A stretch of DNA of 35,492 nt. It comes from Pseudomonadota bacterium. Lineage in GTDB: Bacteria; Pseudomonadota; Alphaproteobacteria; Acetobacterales; Acetobacteraceae. Position numbers and translations under genes: made by a program. This document shows, piece by piece, positions 24,806-33,540 of the stretch (position 1 is the first letter of the stretch; every line of letters starts with the position of its first letter). Under the pieces are notes generated by a model. That model was not told where the DNA came from. It did not search any database and was given only the letters and a program-made list of their open reading frames with translations. The stretch spans positions 1 through 35,492 of the forward strand of contig JAKCCP010000198.1 of assembly GCA_021841985.1 (NCBI GenBank), given 5' to 3'.

Positions 24806-26592
24806 GCGCCGCACCGCGCCGCGATCGCGGGCGTCACCGGTACCGGATAGTCCATCAGCATTTGCGCGAACGCCTTGCCCTGCGGATCGTTGCGCAGTGA
24901 GGCGGCGCCGCCGCCGCCGAGGGCCGCGTGCAACACGAAATTCAATCCGTGGATGCCGGGGAGTTCGAAGCGCTCGACACGGTCGCGCAAGTGATGGGCG
25001 AAGAAGGCGGCGACACTCTGCTCGGTCAGTGCCGCCCGGATAAACGGTAGATATTCCGCGCGGCGGGCCATCAGCCCGATATTCGCCTGATCCCCCTTGT
25101 CGCCGCTCCGTCCCCAGGCCAGCGCGACGAGCGGCACGGACGGCGCATCGGGGGGCAGGATCGCGATCTCGCCTTTTGTGTCGGGCGGCAAAGAAGCGGG
25201 ATCGAATCCTCCGGCGAACGTCGGCGGCGCAGCTTCGGCGCGGCCCGCGACCTCGACCGTGATCGGGACATCGGCTTTCGGCACGAGGCAGGAGAAGAGC
25301 CGCACCATCGGCATGACCTTGGGCCGATTGCCGCCCATGCCGCTGATGCCGGGCGCCATCGAGGTGCCCGAGGAGGTCAGTTCACGCACCAGGATCTCGA
25401 GAGCTCTTGCCTCCGGATGCCGCGCCGCGAGCTTGAGATTGACCTCGCGCGCGGCGCGGGCGCGGGAATGCGGCCCATAAGCGGCTTCGGCGCCGATGAC
25501 CTCGACGTTGGTCTCGGTGAAGGGCGGGAGATTCATCGTCCGCAACATGCCGGCGCAGCGGCGCAGCACCGCATCCGCCACCCTCTCCGCCTTGCGCGCC
25601 GCATCCAGCCCGGCGATGGTGAGATAGGCGCCGACACGGTAGCCATCCTGATAGGTAACGCTCACCTTGTAACTGTCGGTCGGTGGCCGGCCACGCGCAT
25701 GGCTCACCCGCACCCGGTCGCAGCCGGCGGCAACGATCGTGACCTCACTGAAATCGCAGCTGACATCGGGCAGCAAATAGGCGCGCGGATCGCCGATCTC
25801 GTAGAGAAGCTGCTCGCCGACGGTGGCGGGGCTGACCAGCCCGCCGGTTGCGGGCGGCTTGGTGACCGTGAAGCTGCCATCCTCGTCGAGTTCCGCGATA
25901 GGATAGCCGATATTGGCCCAGTCGCCGGTTTGTTCCCAGTCGGTGTGCAGCCCGCCGGTCGCCTGCGCGCCGCATTCGATGATGTGACCGCAGAGCGAGG
26001 CGCCGGCAAGACGGTCGAAATCATCGACCGCCCAGTGGAATTCATGCAAGGCCGCACCGAGGGTAACGGCGCTGTCCACGCAGCGTCCCGTAATGACGAT
26101 GTCCGCGCCCCGGTCCAGTGCCGCGGCGATGGGTTGGGCTCCGAGATAGGCATTCATGCTCAGCGGCGCGGGCGGCAGCGCCGCGCCGGTAGACATCTCC
26201 CGCACCCCGGCTGCGCGATAGGCATCGGCGCGCGGGAGAAGATCATCGCCGAGCACCAAGCCGATCTTGAGGTCGAGGCCCGCGACGGCGACCCGTGCCG
26301 CCAACGCCTCGGCGCAAGCGCGCGGGTTCACGCCACCGGCATTGGCGATCACTTTCACCCCGGTTTCCGCCAAGCGCGGCAAAACGCGCGCGATCGCGTG
26401 GACAAAATCATGCGCGTAGCCGGCGTGCGGATCTTTGGCCCGCGCGCGCGCCATGATCGACATCGTCACCTCGGCCAAATAATCGAACACGAGGTAGTCG
26501 AGCCGGCCGTCGTTCAGCAATTGCGGCACGGCGATGGCACTATCACCCCAGAAGGCGGAAGCGCCGCCGATACGGATCATGCGTCGCACCAT
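24802..26592 (-). CDS. AtuA-type (DUF1446) acyclic terpene utilisation protein
   Basis: This protein of about 596 residues matches the AtuA family in size and order. The start IRIGGASAFWGDSAIAVPQLLNDG is followed by FDYLAEVTMSIMARA, KVIANAGGVNPRACAEA (about residues 80-100), DIVITGRCVDSAVTLGAA (about 165-185) and GAQATGGLHTDWE. The second part has SSGTSMAPGISGMGGNRP (about 435) and a C-terminal domain with LAWGRSGDKGDQANIGLMAR. AtuA is essential for citronellol and geraniol breakdown in Pseudomonas, but its reaction is not established. ATG 26592 has AAGGAG upstream. A longer reading frame extends to 27510 but is a shadow of the enoyl-CoA hydratase. An 11-base gap separates it from the hydratase gene. 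Confidence 0.9.
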   Translation of the reverse strand: MVRRMIRIGGASAFWGDSAIAVPQLLNDGRLDYLVFDYLAEVTMSIMARARAKDPHAGYAHDFVHAIARVLPRLAETGVKVIANAGGVNPRACAEALAARVAVAGLDLKIGLVLGDDLLPRADAYRAAGVREMSTGAALPPAPLSMNAYLGAQPIAAALDRGADIVITGRCVDSAVTLGAALHEFHWAVDDFDRLAGASLCGHIIECGAQATGGLHTDWEQTGDWANIGYPIAELDEDGSFTVTKPPATGGLVSPATVGEQLLYEIGDPRAYLLPDVSCDFSEVTIVAAGCDRVRVSHARGRPPTDSYKVSVTYQDGYRVGAYLTIAGLDAARKAERVADAVLRRCAGMLRTMNLPPFTETNVEVIGAEAAYGPHSRARAAREVNLKLAARHPEARALEILVRELTSSGTSMAPGISGMGGNRPKVMPMVRLFSCLVPKADVPITVEVAGRAEAAPPTFAGGFDPASLPPDTKGEIAILPPDAPSVPLVALAWGRSGDKGDQANIGLMARRAEYLPFIRAALTEQSVAAFFAHHLRDRVERFELPGIHGLNFVLHAALGGGGAASLRNDPQGKAFAQMLMDYPVPVTPAIAARCGA

Positions 26593-26603
26593 CCTGCTCT
26601 CCT

Positions 26604-27440
26604 TCAGCCGCGCTGCCCATGGCTCGAACCGGCCCAGGCCGGCGGGCGTTTCTCGGCGAAGGCGCGCACGCCCTCGCGACCCTCGGGGCCGCGCCAGCAA
26701 TCGCGAAAGGCCTGCGCCGCCATATCGCGATAGCGCTCGGGCTCGGTGACCGAGGCGGTTTGCAGCAAATGCTTGGTCACGGCGTTCGCCCCTGGCGCGC
26801 AGCGCCCGATCTCGGCAAAGAGCCGGGCAAGGTGGGCACTGATCTCGGCCTCGTCGGCAGCGGCCTGATCGGCGAGACCCAACGCCAGCGCTTCCGCTCC
26901 ATCCAGCCGTCGGCCGGTCAACGCCAATTGCCGCGCAGAGCGCAGGCCGAGCCGGCCAACCACATAGGGCGCGATCTGTGCCGGGGCCAGGCCAAGCCCG
27001 GTCTCCGAGAGCGCAAAACGCGCGTTCGGCCCGGCAATGATGAAATCTGCACAGCAAGCGAGCCCAAATCCGCCGCCGAAGGCCGGGCCATCGACCACGG
27101 CGATGGTGACCAGCGGATGCGCATCGAGCGCGGCAAAGAGTTCGCCGCCGCGCCGGTTGGCGGCATAGATCGGATCGATCGTATCGGGCGGATCGGCTAT
27201 CGCCACGCCGGTCCCGCGCGCGCGACGCAAATCGGCGCCGGCGCAGAAGACGCCGTTGCTGCCGCTGAGGATCAGCGCCCGCAGCGAGCGATCCTCCCGT
27301 GTCGCCGCGAGGATCGCAAAAAGGTCGGCGGTAAGCTCGGCCGTCATGGCGTTCCGTGTCGCCGGGTCGTCGATGGTCGCGAACAGACGCCAATCCTCTC
27401 GCTCGAGCCGGATCACGGTGGTTGCGGGAAGTGTCGTCAT
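26604..27440 (-). CDS. Enoyl-CoA hydratase/isomerase
   Basis: This 278-residue crotonase-family protein has NGVFCAGADLRRARG (about residues 62-76), the first oxyanion-hole and acyl-binding loop, and DGPAFGGGFGLACCADFIIA (about 115-135), the second. Of the two catalytic glutamates of classical hydratases, ALSETGLGLAP near 147 retains the second position; the first is less clear because the region around residue 120 is GGGFGL. A hydratase or an isohexenylglutaconyl-CoA-type hydratase (AtuE) would fit the operon. The end AEKRPPAWAGS is normal. The ATG at 27440 overlaps the acyl-CoA dehydrogenase stop (ATGA). Confidence 0.9.
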   Translation of the reverse strand: MTTLPATTVIRLEREDWRLFATIDDPATRNAMTAELTADLFAILAATREDRSLRALILSGSNGVFCAGADLRRARGTGVAIADPPDTIDPIYAANRRGGELFAALDAHPLVTIAVVDGPAFGGGFGLACCADFIIAGPNARFALSETGLGLAPAQIAPYVVGRLGLRSARQLALTGRRLDGAEALALGLADQAAADEAEISAHLARLFAEIGRCAPGANAVTKHLLQTASVTEPERYRDMAAQAFRDCWRGPEGREGVRAFAEKRPPAWAGSSHGQRG

Positions 27441-28606
27441 GGCGCCACCCAGCCCCATTGCCGGGCGGCCAGTTCGCGCATGATCTCCTCCGCGCCGCCA
27501 CCGATCGCATTCACCCGCACCTCGCGATAGATGCGCTCGACCTTGGTCCCGCGCATATAGCCGGCGCCGCCGAAGGTTTGCACCGCCTCGCGGGCGCAGT
27601 ATTCCATGGTCAATGTGGCTTGGTTCTTCAACATACAGATCGACGCCACGGGATCCTCGCCCTGCATCACCTGCCAGGCCAACTGCTCCAGCCAGGCTTG
27701 CGACGCCTCGATCCGCATCGCCATGTCAGCGAGCTTGTGGCGAACCACCTGATGATCGACTAGCCTTTGGCCGAAGCTCCGCCGGGCGCGGGCATAGCGC
27801 AGCGTTTCTTCGAGACAGAGCCGCGCGCTGGAGATGCAGCCCGCGGCCATGCCGAGTCGCTCGCGGTTGAAATTACGCATGATGAGGCCGAAGCCCTCAT
27901 TTTCGCGGCCGATCAGATTGACAGCCGGCACGCGCACTGCGTCAAAATAGAGCGTCGCAGTGTCGGAGGCCCACCAGCCCATTTTGCGCAAGGGCGTACG
28001 GGTGAGACCAGGACGGCTCGTTTCCACCAGAAGCAGCGAAACGCCACCTTTGCCCGGCCCGCCGGTGCGCACCGCGACGGTCAGGTAGTCGGCGCGCATC
28101 CCGGAGGTGATGAAGGTCTTGCTTCCGTTGATGACATACTCCTCGCCGACACGCAGCGCCGTCGTATTCAGCGCGGCAACGTCCGAACCGCATTCGGGCT
28201 CGGTGATGGCCAGGGCCGCGATGCGCCGGCCAGCGAGCACCTCGGGTAGGACGCGCTGCTTCATCGCCGTGGGTCCGGCGGCGACGATCGGCGGCAGAGC
28301 GATGGTGTGGCTGAGCAGCGAGGCGGCGATGCCGCCGCAACCTGCGCGGGCCAGTTCCTGCGCGGCTATGACGCCAAAAAACGGATCCGCATCCACCCCG
28401 CCATAGTCTGCGGGAAAGCCGATCTGGAGCAAACCGGTCTCTGCGGCACGCTCGTAAAGCGCACGAGGGAAGCTCTCCGCCTCGTCCCATGCCGCTGCAT
28501 ACGGTTCGATTTCGCGCGCCACAAAACGGTGCATGGTGGCGCGAAAGAGGTGATGCGCCTCGGTGAGGAACGGGCTCGACGCCGGCGCTGTCGGATCGTG
28601 CGACAT
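27437..28606 (-). CDS. Acyl-CoA dehydrogenase 2
   Basis: This FAD-dependent enzyme of about 389 residues oxidises an acyl-CoA to the 2-enoyl-CoA, passing electrons to electron-transfer flavoprotein. Domain landmarks are ALAITEPECGSDVAAL (FAD/substrate loop, about residue 125), YVINGSKTFITSG (about 150), RRSFGQRLVDHQVVRH (about 275) and QTFGGAGYMRGTKVERIYREVR near 350. Near residue 370, where many members have the catalytic Glu in YEG, this one has AIGGGAEEIM; the base may be elsewhere, as in isovaleryl-CoA dehydrogenase. ATG 28606 is chosen; GTG 28618, which overlaps the carboxylase stop, is an alternative. By content it corresponds to AtuD or LiuA. Confidence 0.92.
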   Translation of the reverse strand: MSHDPTAPASSPFLTEAHHLFRATMHRFVAREIEPYAAAWDEAESFPRALYERAAETGLLQIGFPADYGGVDADPFFGVIAAQELARAGCGGIAASLLSHTIALPPIVAAGPTAMKQRVLPEVLAGRRIAALAITEPECGSDVAALNTTALRVGEEYVINGSKTFITSGMRADYLTVAVRTGGPGKGGVSLLLVETSRPGLTRTPLRKMGWWASDTATLYFDAVRVPAVNLIGRENEGFGLIMRNFNRERLGMAAGCISSARLCLEETLRYARARRSFGQRLVDHQVVRHKLADMAMRIEASQAWLEQLAWQVMQGEDPVASICMLKNQATLTMEYCAREAVQTFGGAGYMRGTKVERIYREVRVNAIGGGAEEIMRELAARQWGWVAP

Positions 28607-28614
28607 GGTCCCCC

Positions 28615-30654
28615 TCACACCGCGCCGCCAGCCGGTTCCACGACGGCCAGCACCTGTCCGAGCACGACTTGATGGCCGGGCGCAACCGCAAGGCGCGTCA
28701 GAACGCCATCACGCGGGGCCGGCAAGGTCACCTCCATTTTCATGGCCTCGAGCGTGAGCACGCCCTGGCCGCGGACTACCTTCTCGCCCGCTGCTCGCGC
28801 GACCCCGACGACCCGGCCACTCATCGGCGCCCGCACTGTTCCGTCCCCCTCTCCCCCCTCCTGCCGCGCCGTGCTGACGCGGCTCTGCGGGGCGAAGAGG
28901 AAATCCTGTCCGCCGCATTTGAGCCATAGCGCCTCGCCCTGCCAGGCAAAGCGATAGCAGAGAGAGGTCTCCCCGACCATGATCTCGCCCGGCTCGCCGG
29001 CCGCCGCAGGCGTGCCGACGATGACCATTTCCCGGCCCTCCAGGCGCAGCATGGCCTGCCCCCGCCCCGCTTCGATTTGCCCCTGCCGTTCGAGTGCTAC
29101 GGGGGCGCGGCAGGCAAGGCGCCAAGGGCGGGGCAGCGGCGGGGTGCTGCTCCAGCCGCGCCACGCCTCGGGCCAGGAAGCCGCCAGCGGGTTCGCGACA
29201 ACCGCGAGCCAGGCGGCGAGCCCCCAGATGGAAGAATCCGGGGCGGCGGCGCGGCTGGCGTCATCGGGGAAATGGGTCGGAATGAACGCGGTTGAAACGG
29301 TGTCGCCGGCAAGGAAGGCGGGATGGCGAAGCAGCCGGATCAGAAACTGCCGGTTGGTGGCAAGACCGAGTAGCGTCGTTTCCTCGAGCGCCAGGGCGAG
29401 CCGCGCGATCGCCTGCGCGCGATCAGCGCCATGGGCGATCACTTTGCCGAGCATGGAATCGTAGTGCGGGCTGACCACGACGCCAGGGGCGAGGGCGGCG
29501 TCGCAGCGCGCCGCCGGGCTTGGCGCCCACAACAGGATCGCGCCGGCGCGCGGCAGGAAGCCATCCGCCGGTTCCTCGGCGCAAAGCCGGGCCTCGACGG
29601 CATGGCCTTGGTGATGAATGTCCTCTTGGCGCAATGGCAAGGGCTCGCCTCGGGCGATGCGCAGCTGCCATTCCACGAGATCGATCCCGGTGATCAGTTC
29701 GGTCACCGGATGTTCGACCTGTAGCCGCGTGTTCATTTCCATGAAATAGAAGCGGCCCTCGGCGTCGAGCAGGAATTCGACGGTGCCGGCGCCGACATAA
29801 CCGATGGCGCGCGCGACCGTGATCGCCGCCTCGCCCATCCGCCGACGCAGCGTCTCGTTCATCCCCGGCGAGGGCGCCTCTTCGACCACCTTCTGATGGC
29901 GACGCTGTACCGAGCAATCGCGTTCGCCAAGATGAACAATCCGGCCATGCGCGTCGGCAAAGATCTGAATCTCGACATGGCGTGGCGCGATCAGCGCGCG
30001 TTCGAGGATCAATTGGCCGTTGCCGAATGCCGCCTTGGCCTCGGCGGCGGCAGCGCGGAGCGCTGGGGCAAGCTCCGCGGGCTCGGAGACCAGGCGCATG
30101 CCGCGCCCGCCGCCACCCGCCGCCGCCTTGACCATCACCGGATAGCCGATCTCTCGCGCCGCCATACCGAGGACGTGCTCAGACTGATCCTCCTCGTCAT
30201 AGCCTGGGATGACCGGCAAGCCGATCGCTGCCATCCGCCGGCGCGCCGCCGCCTTGTCGCCCATTGCCGCGATTGCCTGAGGCGACGGGCCGACAAAAAC
30301 CAGGCCCGCATCCGCGACCGCCTGGGCGAAAGCCGCGTTCTCGGAGAGAAAGCCATAGCCTGGATGGATCGCCGCCGCACCAGCGCGGCGGGCGAGCGCG
30401 ATGATCGCCTCACCGCGGAGATAGGATTGCGCCGGGGTCTCCCCCCCGATCGCGATCGCATCATCGCAGGCGGCGCGGTGCGGGCTCGCGCGGTCGGCGT
30501 CGGAATAGATCGCGAGGGTGGTGATCCCCATCCGGCGCGCGGTGCGGGCGATACGGAGCACGATCTCGCCGCGATTGGCGATCAAGAGCGGCGAGAGACG
30601 CTGCCCGGGGGCGATCTGCGGCGAAATTGCGGGGACGTGGTCCATGACCGTCAC
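28615..30654 (-). CDS. Acyl-CoA carboxylase biotin carboxylase/carrier subunit
   Basis: This 679-residue alpha subunit carboxylates biotin at the expense of ATP and bicarbonate. The biotin carboxylase part (about residues 20-465) has LLIANRGEIVLRI, KAAAGGGGRGMRLV (ATP-grasp Gly-rich loop, about 180), EMNTRLQVEHPVTE (about 305-320) and the closing VSTAF region. A linker domain follows. The biotin-carrier domain (about 605-675) has EAMKMEV with the biotinylated Lys at about 639. The architecture matches methylcrotonyl-, geranyl- and propionyl-CoA carboxylase alpha subunits. The start is GTG at 30654, overlapping the beta-subunit stop (GTGA), or the ATG at 30645. It works with the upstream beta subunit in a large alpha-6/beta-6-type complex. 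Confidence 0.94.
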   Translation of the reverse strand: MTVMDHVPAISPQIAPGQRLSPLLIANRGEIVLRIARTARRMGITTLAIYSDADRASPHRAACDDAIAIGGETPAQSYLRGEAIIALARRAGAAAIHPGYGFLSENAAFAQAVADAGLVFVGPSPQAIAAMGDKAAARRRMAAIGLPVIPGYDEEDQSEHVLGMAAREIGYPVMVKAAAGGGGRGMRLVSEPAELAPALRAAAAEAKAAFGNGQLILERALIAPRHVEIQIFADAHGRIVHLGERDCSVQRRHQKVVEEAPSPGMNETLRRRMGEAAITVARAIGYVGAGTVEFLLDAEGRFYFMEMNTRLQVEHPVTELITGIDLVEWQLRIARGEPLPLRQEDIHHQGHAVEARLCAEEPADGFLPRAGAILLWAPSPAARCDAALAPGVVVSPHYDSMLGKVIAHGADRAQAIARLALALEETTLLGLATNRQFLIRLLRHPAFLAGDTVSTAFIPTHFPDDASRAAAPDSSIWGLAAWLAVVANPLAASWPEAWRGWSSTPPLPRPWRLACRAPVALERQGQIEAGRGQAMLRLEGREMVIVGTPAAAGEPGEIMVGETSLCYRFAWQGEALWLKCGGQDFLFAPQSRVSTARQEGGEGDGTVRAPMSGRVVGVARAAGEKVVRGQGVLTLEAMKMEVTLPAPRDGVLTRLAVAPGHQVVLGQVLAVVEPAGGAV

Positions 30655-32288
30655 ATCCGCGCCACGCCAAAACTCAGTCCCGAGAGCGCGCGGCGACGCC
30701 CGGCGCGGCAGATGTCGAGCGTGAAGCCAAGGACATTGCGGGTGTCACGCGGATCGATCACGCCATCATCGAGCACTGCCCCAGAAGTATAAAACGCCGA
30801 AGTCTGGCGCTCGAAGGTTTCGATCACGCGGGTCCGCGTTGCGGCGATGGCGACGTCATCGGGTGCCATGCCACGGGCACGCGCCGCCTCCTCGGCAACG
30901 ATCGCCATGGTGAGGGCCGCCTGTTCGGCGCCCATCACCGCGGTGCGCGCGCCAGGCCAGGAGAAAATGAAATCCGGCCCGAGGCCACGCCCGCACATGC
31001 CGTAATTGCCGGCGCCATAGGAGGCGCCGCAGACGATGGTGATTTGCGGTACGCCGGCATTGGCGACCGCCTGGATCATCTTTGAGCCGATTTTGATCAT
31101 GCCCTCACGCTCGGACTGCGTGCCGACGATGTAGCCGGTGGTGTTCTGGAGGTAGACGAGCGGGGTTCCGGTCTGACAGCAGAGCTGGATGAACTGCGTC
31201 GCCTTGTTGGCGCCAGCCGGGTCGAGCGGGCCGTTATTGGTGAGGAGGCCGACCGCGTGGCGATGGACGCGCGCCTGGGCGCAGACCGTCGCCGGGCCAT
31301 AGAGGGGCTTGTATTCGAGAAAATCCGAGGCATCGACGATCCGTGCGATGACCTCGCGCATATCCACCGGCTTGCGCCCGTCCTTGGGCATGATGCCGAG
31401 CAACTCTTCGGCGGAAAAACGCGGCGCCGGGCCCGTGGCTGGCCGCTCCTCGCCGCGATCCCAGCCGAGACGCGCGACGAAATCGCGCAGGATACGGATG
31501 GCATCGACATCGTCCTCGGCGAGATATTCGGTGAGGCCGGAGACAGTGGCGTGCATCATCGCGCCGCCGAGTTCCTCATCGGTGGCGACCTCTCCCGTCG
31601 CCGCCTTGAGCAGCGGCGGGCCGGCGAGAAAAGCCTTGGCTCGGCCGCGCACCATGATCACGGTGTCGGCGAGACCGGTCATATAGGCGCCGCCGGCCGT
31701 GGATGAGCCGTGGGTGACGGCGATCACCGGGATGCCGGCTGCCGATAATCGTGCCAGATTGGCAAAAAGCGCGCCGCCGCGGACGAAATCCTCGACCTTG
31801 TAATCGAGCAAATTGGCCCCGGCCGATTCGACGAGATGCACGAAAGGCAGACGCTGGCGGAGCGCGATTTCCTCGAGGCGAAGGAATTTCGTGCCGCCCA
31901 TCGGCCGCGCGGCGCCGGCGCCGATCCCGGAATCGTCGGTGACGATTAGGCAGCGCGTGCCTGAGATGTAGCCGATGCCGGCGATGCCGTTGGTTCCAGG
32001 GATGGACTTCGCCGGATCGTCGGTATCCCGCAGGTAGCCGGCTAGCGCGCAAAGTTCGAGATAAGGCGCGCCTTCGTCGAGCGCGAGCGCCAGACGCTCG
32101 CGCGGCAGCAATTGCCCGCGGCGGGTAAAGCGGGGCGCGGAAGCCGTGGACGCGGCGCGGGCACGGCCCATCAGCCCGCGCAAATCATCGAGCAGGCCGC
32201 GCATATGGCTGGCGTTTTCTTCGAAACCGGGGCCGCTGCCGACGAAACCCGTCTGAAACCCGTCGCTCACCGGCCTAGCGCCCTTCAC
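30651..32288 (-). CDS. Acyl-CoA carboxyltransferase beta subunit (MCC/GCC type)
   Basis: This 545-residue carboxyltransferase of the crotonase superfamily moves CO2 from carboxybiotin to an acyl-CoA. Landmarks are RRGQLLPRERLALALD, GIGYISGTRCLIVTDDSGIGAGA, FVHLVESAGANL, HGSSTAGGAY with the first oxyanion Gly pair (about 190), FLAGPPLLKAATGE, and the C-terminal NTTGYIVGT, SYGAGNYGMCGRG and FSWPGARTAVMGAEQAA. Length and order match methylcrotonyl- or geranyl-CoA carboxylase beta. In MCC the segment before the first oxyanion loop reads IFYNQ or IFFNQ; here it is LFANLA, so an aromatic residue is replaced by Ala. The start is uncertain (GTG 32288 or GTG 32270); the upstream gene overlaps it slightly. 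Confidence 0.93.
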   Translation of the reverse strand: MKGARPVSDGFQTGFVGSGPGFEENASHMRGLLDDLRGLMGRARAASTASAPRFTRRGQLLPRERLALALDEGAPYLELCALAGYLRDTDDPAKSIPGTNGIAGIGYISGTRCLIVTDDSGIGAGAARPMGGTKFLRLEEIALRQRLPFVHLVESAGANLLDYKVEDFVRGGALFANLARLSAAGIPVIAVTHGSSTAGGAYMTGLADTVIMVRGRAKAFLAGPPLLKAATGEVATDEELGGAMMHATVSGLTEYLAEDDVDAIRILRDFVARLGWDRGEERPATGPAPRFSAEELLGIMPKDGRKPVDMREVIARIVDASDFLEYKPLYGPATVCAQARVHRHAVGLLTNNGPLDPAGANKATQFIQLCCQTGTPLVYLQNTTGYIVGTQSEREGMIKIGSKMIQAVANAGVPQITIVCGASYGAGNYGMCGRGLGPDFIFSWPGARTAVMGAEQAALTMAIVAEEAARARGMAPDDVAIAATRTRVIETFERQTSAFYTSGAVLDDGVIDPRDTRNVLGFTLDICRAGRRRALSGLSFGVARM

Positions 32289-33435
32289 GTCCCGGCAGAA
32301 TGCCCATGCCCTTGGCGATGATGCTGAGCATGACTTCGTCCGCGCCGCCGCCGATCGAGGTCAAGCGACCGTCGCGATACATGCGCGAGATCTCGCTCTC
32401 GGTCATGAACCCCATGCCACCCCAGTATTGCAGGCAGCTATCGATGACTTCCCGAAGCAGCCGTCCGGCGGTGAGCTTGGCCATGGAAGCGAGCTGAGTG
32501 ACATCCGCGCCGCCGAGCATGGTCTCGACCGCGCGATAGACCAGTGAACGCAGCAGCTCAACCTTCGTCTGCAACTCGGCGAGGCGGAAATGGACCACTT
32601 GATTGTCAAGCACCGAGCGACCAAAGATCATGCGGTTCGCTGTATAGTCGATCGTCATGGCGATGGCGCGCTCCATCTTGCGCAAGCACCCGGCAGCAGC
32701 CCAAAGACGTTCGATCTGGAACTGCTCCATCTGATAGATGAAGCCCTTGTTTTCCTCGCCGATACGATAGCGCTGCGGCACGCGCACATCGGTGAGAAAA
32801 ATCTGCGCCGTATCGGAGGCCCGCATGCCGAGCTTGTCGAGCTTGCGAGCGACTTCCACGCCCTTGCTCCGCATCGGCATGCAGATCAGCGATTTGTTGC
32901 GGTGCGCCGGCCCATCGGAGGTATTGGCAAGCAGGCACATCCAGTCCGCCTGGGTGCCATTCGTTGTCCACATCTTGCCGCCATTTATCACATAGTCATC
33001 GCCGTCCTTCCGCGCGGTGGTCTTGATGGAGGCGACATCGGAACCGGCGCCAACCTCGGAGACCCCAAGACAGGCAACGTACTCGCCGCTGATCGAGGGG
33101 GCGAGGAACTCGCGTCGCAAGCTATCCGAACCATGCCGTGCCAGCGCCGGCGTCGCCATGTCCACCTGCACGCCAACCGCCATGGCGACCGAAGCGCACT
33201 GCGTATTGCCGAGCGCCTCGCAAAACGCCAGGCCATATGAGTAGTCGAGTCCCAATCCGCCATAGGCTTCCGGCTTGGTGATCCCAAGGAAACCGTTCTG
33301 CCCCATCTTCCGGAACAGCGCATGGGCCGGAAAAATGCCCTCTTGTTCCCACGCCGCGACATGGGGATTGATCTCGGCCTCGACGAACCGTGTCACGGAT
33401 TCCATCAAGGCGCGGTGCGGCTCGGCATAGAGCAT
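32275..33435 (-). CDS. Acyl-CoA dehydrogenase 1, first gene of the operon
   Basis: This FAD-dependent acyl-CoA dehydrogenase of 386 residues has LGVSEVGAGSDVAS (about residue 120), YVINGGKMWTTNGTQADWM (about 145-165), MIFGRSVLDNQVVHFRLAEL (about 270) and QYWGGMGFMTESEISRMYRDGRL near 345. The end has SIGGGADEVM where many relatives have YEG, the same change as in dehydrogenase 2. I chose ATG 33435 because the family starts at MLYAEPHRALMESV; the frame extends upstream to 33492 through the promoter region. It leads the nine-gene operon and is divergent from the TetR-type gene with about 105 bases between. Its substrate may differ from that of dehydrogenase 2. Confidence 0.92.
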   Translation of the reverse strand: MLYAEPHRALMESVTRFVEAEINPHVAAWEQEGIFPAHALFRKMGQNGFLGITKPEAYGGLGLDYSYGLAFCEALGNTQCASVAMAVGVQVDMATPALARHGSDSLRREFLAPSISGEYVACLGVSEVGAGSDVASIKTTARKDGDDYVINGGKMWTTNGTQADWMCLLANTSDGPAHRNKSLICMPMRSKGVEVARKLDKLGMRASDTAQIFLTDVRVPQRYRIGEENKGFIYQMEQFQIERLWAAAGCLRKMERAIAMTIDYTANRMIFGRSVLDNQVVHFRLAELQTKVELLRSLVYRAVETMLGGADVTQLASMAKLTAGRLLREVIDSCLQYWGGMGFMTESEISRMYRDGRLTSIGGGADEVMLSIIAKGMGILPGREGR

Positions 33436-33503
33436 GGACGTCTGTTCCCCCGGCGGACACATACACTGGCCAGCGCCACGGCCGCCATCCATTGTGTTTT
33501 ACG

Positions 33504-33522
33504 GTCGCATTGCGTCTATAAT
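33504..33522 (+). promoter_or_regulatory. Candidate operator and -10 of the TetR-type gene
   Basis: A perfect -10 hexamer TATAAT lies at 33517-33522, 18 bases before the regulator's ATG. Directly before it, 33504-33516 is an imperfect palindrome (CGCA-T-TGCG core with G and C outside one mismatch). A site here could block both the regulator's promoter and the divergent operon's. No strong -35 is visible. TetR-type operators are often longer, so this is a candidate only. Confidence 0.4.
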
Positions 33523-33540
33523 GAGGGAACCCGGGAAGAC

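Noticed and set aside
24802..27510. A 902-residue open frame covering the AtuA-type gene and beyond
   Set aside because: Only 24802-26592 resembles AtuA. The N-terminal third is an Arg-rich shadow of the enoyl-CoA hydratase on the same strand, and a good ribosome site precedes 26592.
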